Shown here: one piece after another, positions 14,897 through 16,391 of the stretch
How positions within the stretch are numbered: the first letter of the stretch is position 1
Layout: each line of letters starts with the position of its first letter
Assembly: GCA_001584585.1 (NCBI GenBank)
Contig: LSYV01000052.1
Coordinates: 506,422-522,812, forward strand
Length of the DNA stretch: 16,391 nt
Reading direction: 5' to 3'
Source: Gonium pectorale
Lineage: Eukaryota > Chlorophyta > Chlorophyceae > Chlamydomonadales > Volvocaceae
Notes under the pieces: model-generated
Told to the model about the DNA's origin: nothing
Seen by the model: the letters and a program-made list of their open reading frames with translations, nothing else
Databases searched by the model: none
Translations under genes and position numbers: made by a program

Positions 14897-16391
14897 CGGC
14901 AAGGCATGCGGCCCAGTCAGCGCCCAGCGGCGGTGGCGGCAGTGGCGGCGGCGGCGTGCTGCGGAGCAGCATCTCGGTTCCTGCGCCGCCGGACGCTGCG
15001 TTGCCGCCGCCGCTGCCGACGAAGGCCGGCAGCGGCAGCTCGCCTGGGGCGGGCGCCGCGGCCCCATTGGGGCTGAGCGCCGCCATCGTGGCGCGGAGCG
15101 GCGGCGGCGCCGTTTCAATGGACCCGGCGGCGCAGATGCGGTCGTCGGTGTCGGTGTCGGTGTCGACGCCCGCGGCGGCGCAAGACCCGGCGGCGCTCCC
15201 TCCCGCGGCGCAGATGAGGCTCACGGCGTCGGAGTCGAGCGCGCACATGGGCCCCATGGCGCAGCAGATGCTGGCGAGGCAGCCGCAGCAGCAGCCGCAG
15301 CAGCCGCACCACGCGGCGCAAAACCCGGCGCCAGGGCATCACGCGGCCGCTGCGCCGACGGGGCCGTTGGGCTCCGCGCTGCCGCCCCAGCAGATGCAGC
15401 AGCCACCGTCGGATGGGGGTGGGGCGAGGGCGGGTCCACCTCCGGCAAATGCTGTGGCGCCACCGGCACCTCTGGCCCAGCAGCAGCAGGAGCAGCCGCA
15501 GCATCAAGGTCTGCAGGAGCAGCAGGGGCCGCGGCGCAAGCATCTGTCGGCGGACAAGATGCGGACCTGGATGCGGCGGGAGGTGCGCTCGCGCATGGCG
15601 GCCACGGAGGCGTTTGCGGCAGTGGACGAGGAGCCCCAGAGGGAGGCGGCGGCGGTGCCAGGGGCTGCCGCGTCGCTGCCACCGCCGGCAGATCCCTTGC
15701 CGCCCCAGCAACAAGAGCAGCAGCGGCAGGAGGAGGAGCACTCTGTCAAAGCTGCCGTGGCGTCGGCTCCGCTATCGCTGCCACCGCCAGCGATCGCGAC
15801 GGAAAGCCCGGCGGCGGCGGCTCCTGCTGCTGCGGCGGCGAAAAGCCCGGCGGCGGCGGCTCCTCCTGCCGCTGCGCCGTCAGAAAGCCCGGCGGCGGCG
15901 CCGGCTCCTGCGGCTCCCAGCTGGTGGCTGGCGGGGGCGGGCGCCACTGCAGGGCCGGCGCCGGAGCCTCCGCAGCAGCGGCACTCGCAGCCCAAGCGCG
16001 CCCTCTGGCCGCCGGAGGCCCCGCCCAAGGGCGCCGACGTCGGCGGCGGAGCCGCCTCCATCGCCTCCGACGGCGAATGGTCGGACTCCGAGGGCGCCCA
16101 TCCGAGGGCGGGAGTGTACGGCAGTAGTCGCTGGCCGGCGGAGGCGCAGTCGTCGACGACGGCGGCGGCAGCCTCGCCCGGGCCGGCGGAGCGTGTCGCT
16201 AGCTTGACTCCTCCAAGTGGGGAGGTGCGCCCCGGCGCCGTGGCGGGCGCCATCCGGTCGCTCAAGAACCCAGAGCCGGCGGGCGCGGACGGCGGGCGCC
16301 GCGAGGCGGAGGCGGCGGCCGCCGTCGCCCGGGGAGCGGTAGCGGCATCAGCCGCGGCGCTGGCGGCGGCGGCCGCCGCAGCGCCTGCGCC
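13073..16391 (+). CDS. Gln/Ala/Pro-rich protein, 3' end beyond the window (multi-exon)
   Basis: Function not recognised. Simplest model: exons 13073-13271, 13526-13746, 14109-14143 and 14664-16391, giving at least 727 residues. The ATG has a strong context (CCCACCATGCC) and follows TATA-like sites. Exon 1 ends CCCG|GTGAGA; exon 2 follows TCCCTCCTCAG and completes the Gly codon in frame. Exon 3 (35 nt) lies between CCCGCCCCGCAG and CAG|GTGCGT. The last exon follows GCTGCTGCAG and is open for 1728 nt to the edge. Exon 2 must leave through a GC donor (CAG|GCACGT); alternatively it extends to 13750 and an extra exon 13822-13922 is used, also in phase. The protein starts Gln/Pro-rich, then has a Gly/Ala-rich part, a 54-codon Gln/His tract, a basic patch RRKHLSADKMRTWMRREV, Ala/Pro repeats and an acidic SDGEWSDSEG. 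There is no signal peptide or membrane segment. The last exon is well supported; joins are predictions. Confidence 0.72.
13822..13922 (+). other. Optional exon of the right-hand gene
   Basis: It has a strong acceptor (GACGTCCTCTTCTCAG). In the phase required by a GT donor at 13751 it reads REPLPPARSPAKAQIQLATA and continues to WMDDRS. It ends in phase 0 at a GTGTGT donor, in phase with the 35-nt exon at 14109. About three quarters of its codons end in G or C. The competing model skips it through a GC-AG intron. Confidence 0.4.
14363..14394 (+). repeat. Perfect 16-bp tandem duplication in an intron
   Basis: AGCGTTGCGGCGGGAG occurs twice back to back, inside the predicted 520-nt intron 14144-14663 of the right-hand gene. 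Confidence 0.9.
14734..14895 (+). repeat. CAG/CAA/CAC tract encoding poly-Gln with periodic His
   Basis: 54 consecutive codons give 47 Gln and 7 His. CAG and CAA mostly alternate, and CAC recurs mainly every sixth codon, so the unit is largely CAGCAACAGCAACAGCAC (18 bp, QQQQQH-like). One interval is 14 codons, consistent with loss of a His codon or an insertion. It lies in frame in the last visible exon of the right-hand gene. On the other strand it makes false Leu and Cys runs. Confidence 0.95.
15145..15162 (+). repeat. TCGGTG hexamer x3 within the right-hand CDS
   Basis: Three perfect tandem TCGGTG copies encode Ser-Val-Ser-Val-Ser-Val in the right-hand gene. This is a typical short in-frame repeat. 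Confidence 0.85.
15802..15912 (+). repeat. Three Ser-Pro-Ala-rich tandem repeats in the right-hand CDS
   Basis: Related units start near 15802, 15841 and 15883 (spacing 39 and 42 bp). Each begins AAAGCCCGGCGGCGGCG and encodes SPAAA followed by Ala/Pro. The reading frame is kept, as expected of internal duplication in a low-complexity region. Confidence 0.85.

Noticed and set aside
14224..15257. Minus-strand frames with poly-Leu, poly-Val/Ala or poly-Cys
   Set aside because: They are shadows of the CAG/CAA/CAC tract in the + strand gene. Their compositions follow directly from reading that repeat in other frames.

Overview
The window looks like nuclear DNA from a chlorophycean, probably volvocalean, green alga. 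This is inferred from very GC-rich coding segments, Gln/Ala/Pro/Gly-rich low-complexity proteins, many short introns with GTGAGT/GTAAGT-like donors and pyrimidine-tract acceptors, and TGTAA motifs of the kind these algae use as poly(A) signals. There is no bacterial-style gene packing. Most long open frames are GC-driven shadows, so genes were found by joining exons with matching splice sites and phase.

Layout. (1) 1-807: tentative 3' end of an Ala/Pro-rich + strand gene entering from the left; strand and exons are uncertain. (2) 808-5746: long, mostly non-coding stretch with TGTAA motifs, a duplicated 19-bp pyrimidine-rich repeat, a G11 run, and one possible small Cys-containing ORF (3673-3924). 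(3) 5747-10209, minus strand: the best-supported gene, a six-exon transcription factor of 949 predicted residues with a single complete MYB repeat near the N terminus and a huge Gln-rich C-terminal region. The MYB repeat is cut by three introns into four exons, two of them tiny (38 and 19 nt). (4) 10210-13072: divergent intergenic region holding a diverged repeat family arranged as an inverted pair around an unrecognised ORF (11187-11918), plus TATA-like sites near 12778 and 12881. (5) 13073 to the right edge, + strand: a multi-exon gene for a large Gln/Ala/Pro-rich protein of at least 727 predicted residues, with an 18-bp-periodic CAG/CAA/CAC tract. It runs off the window.

The two well-supported genes are head to head and both encode Gln-rich proteins. 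The MYB protein is very likely a nuclear DNA-binding regulator. The right-hand protein has composition typical of transcriptional or RNA-binding regulators, but I recognise no domain in it. No tRNA, rRNA, CRISPR array, viral gene or toxin gene was seen.
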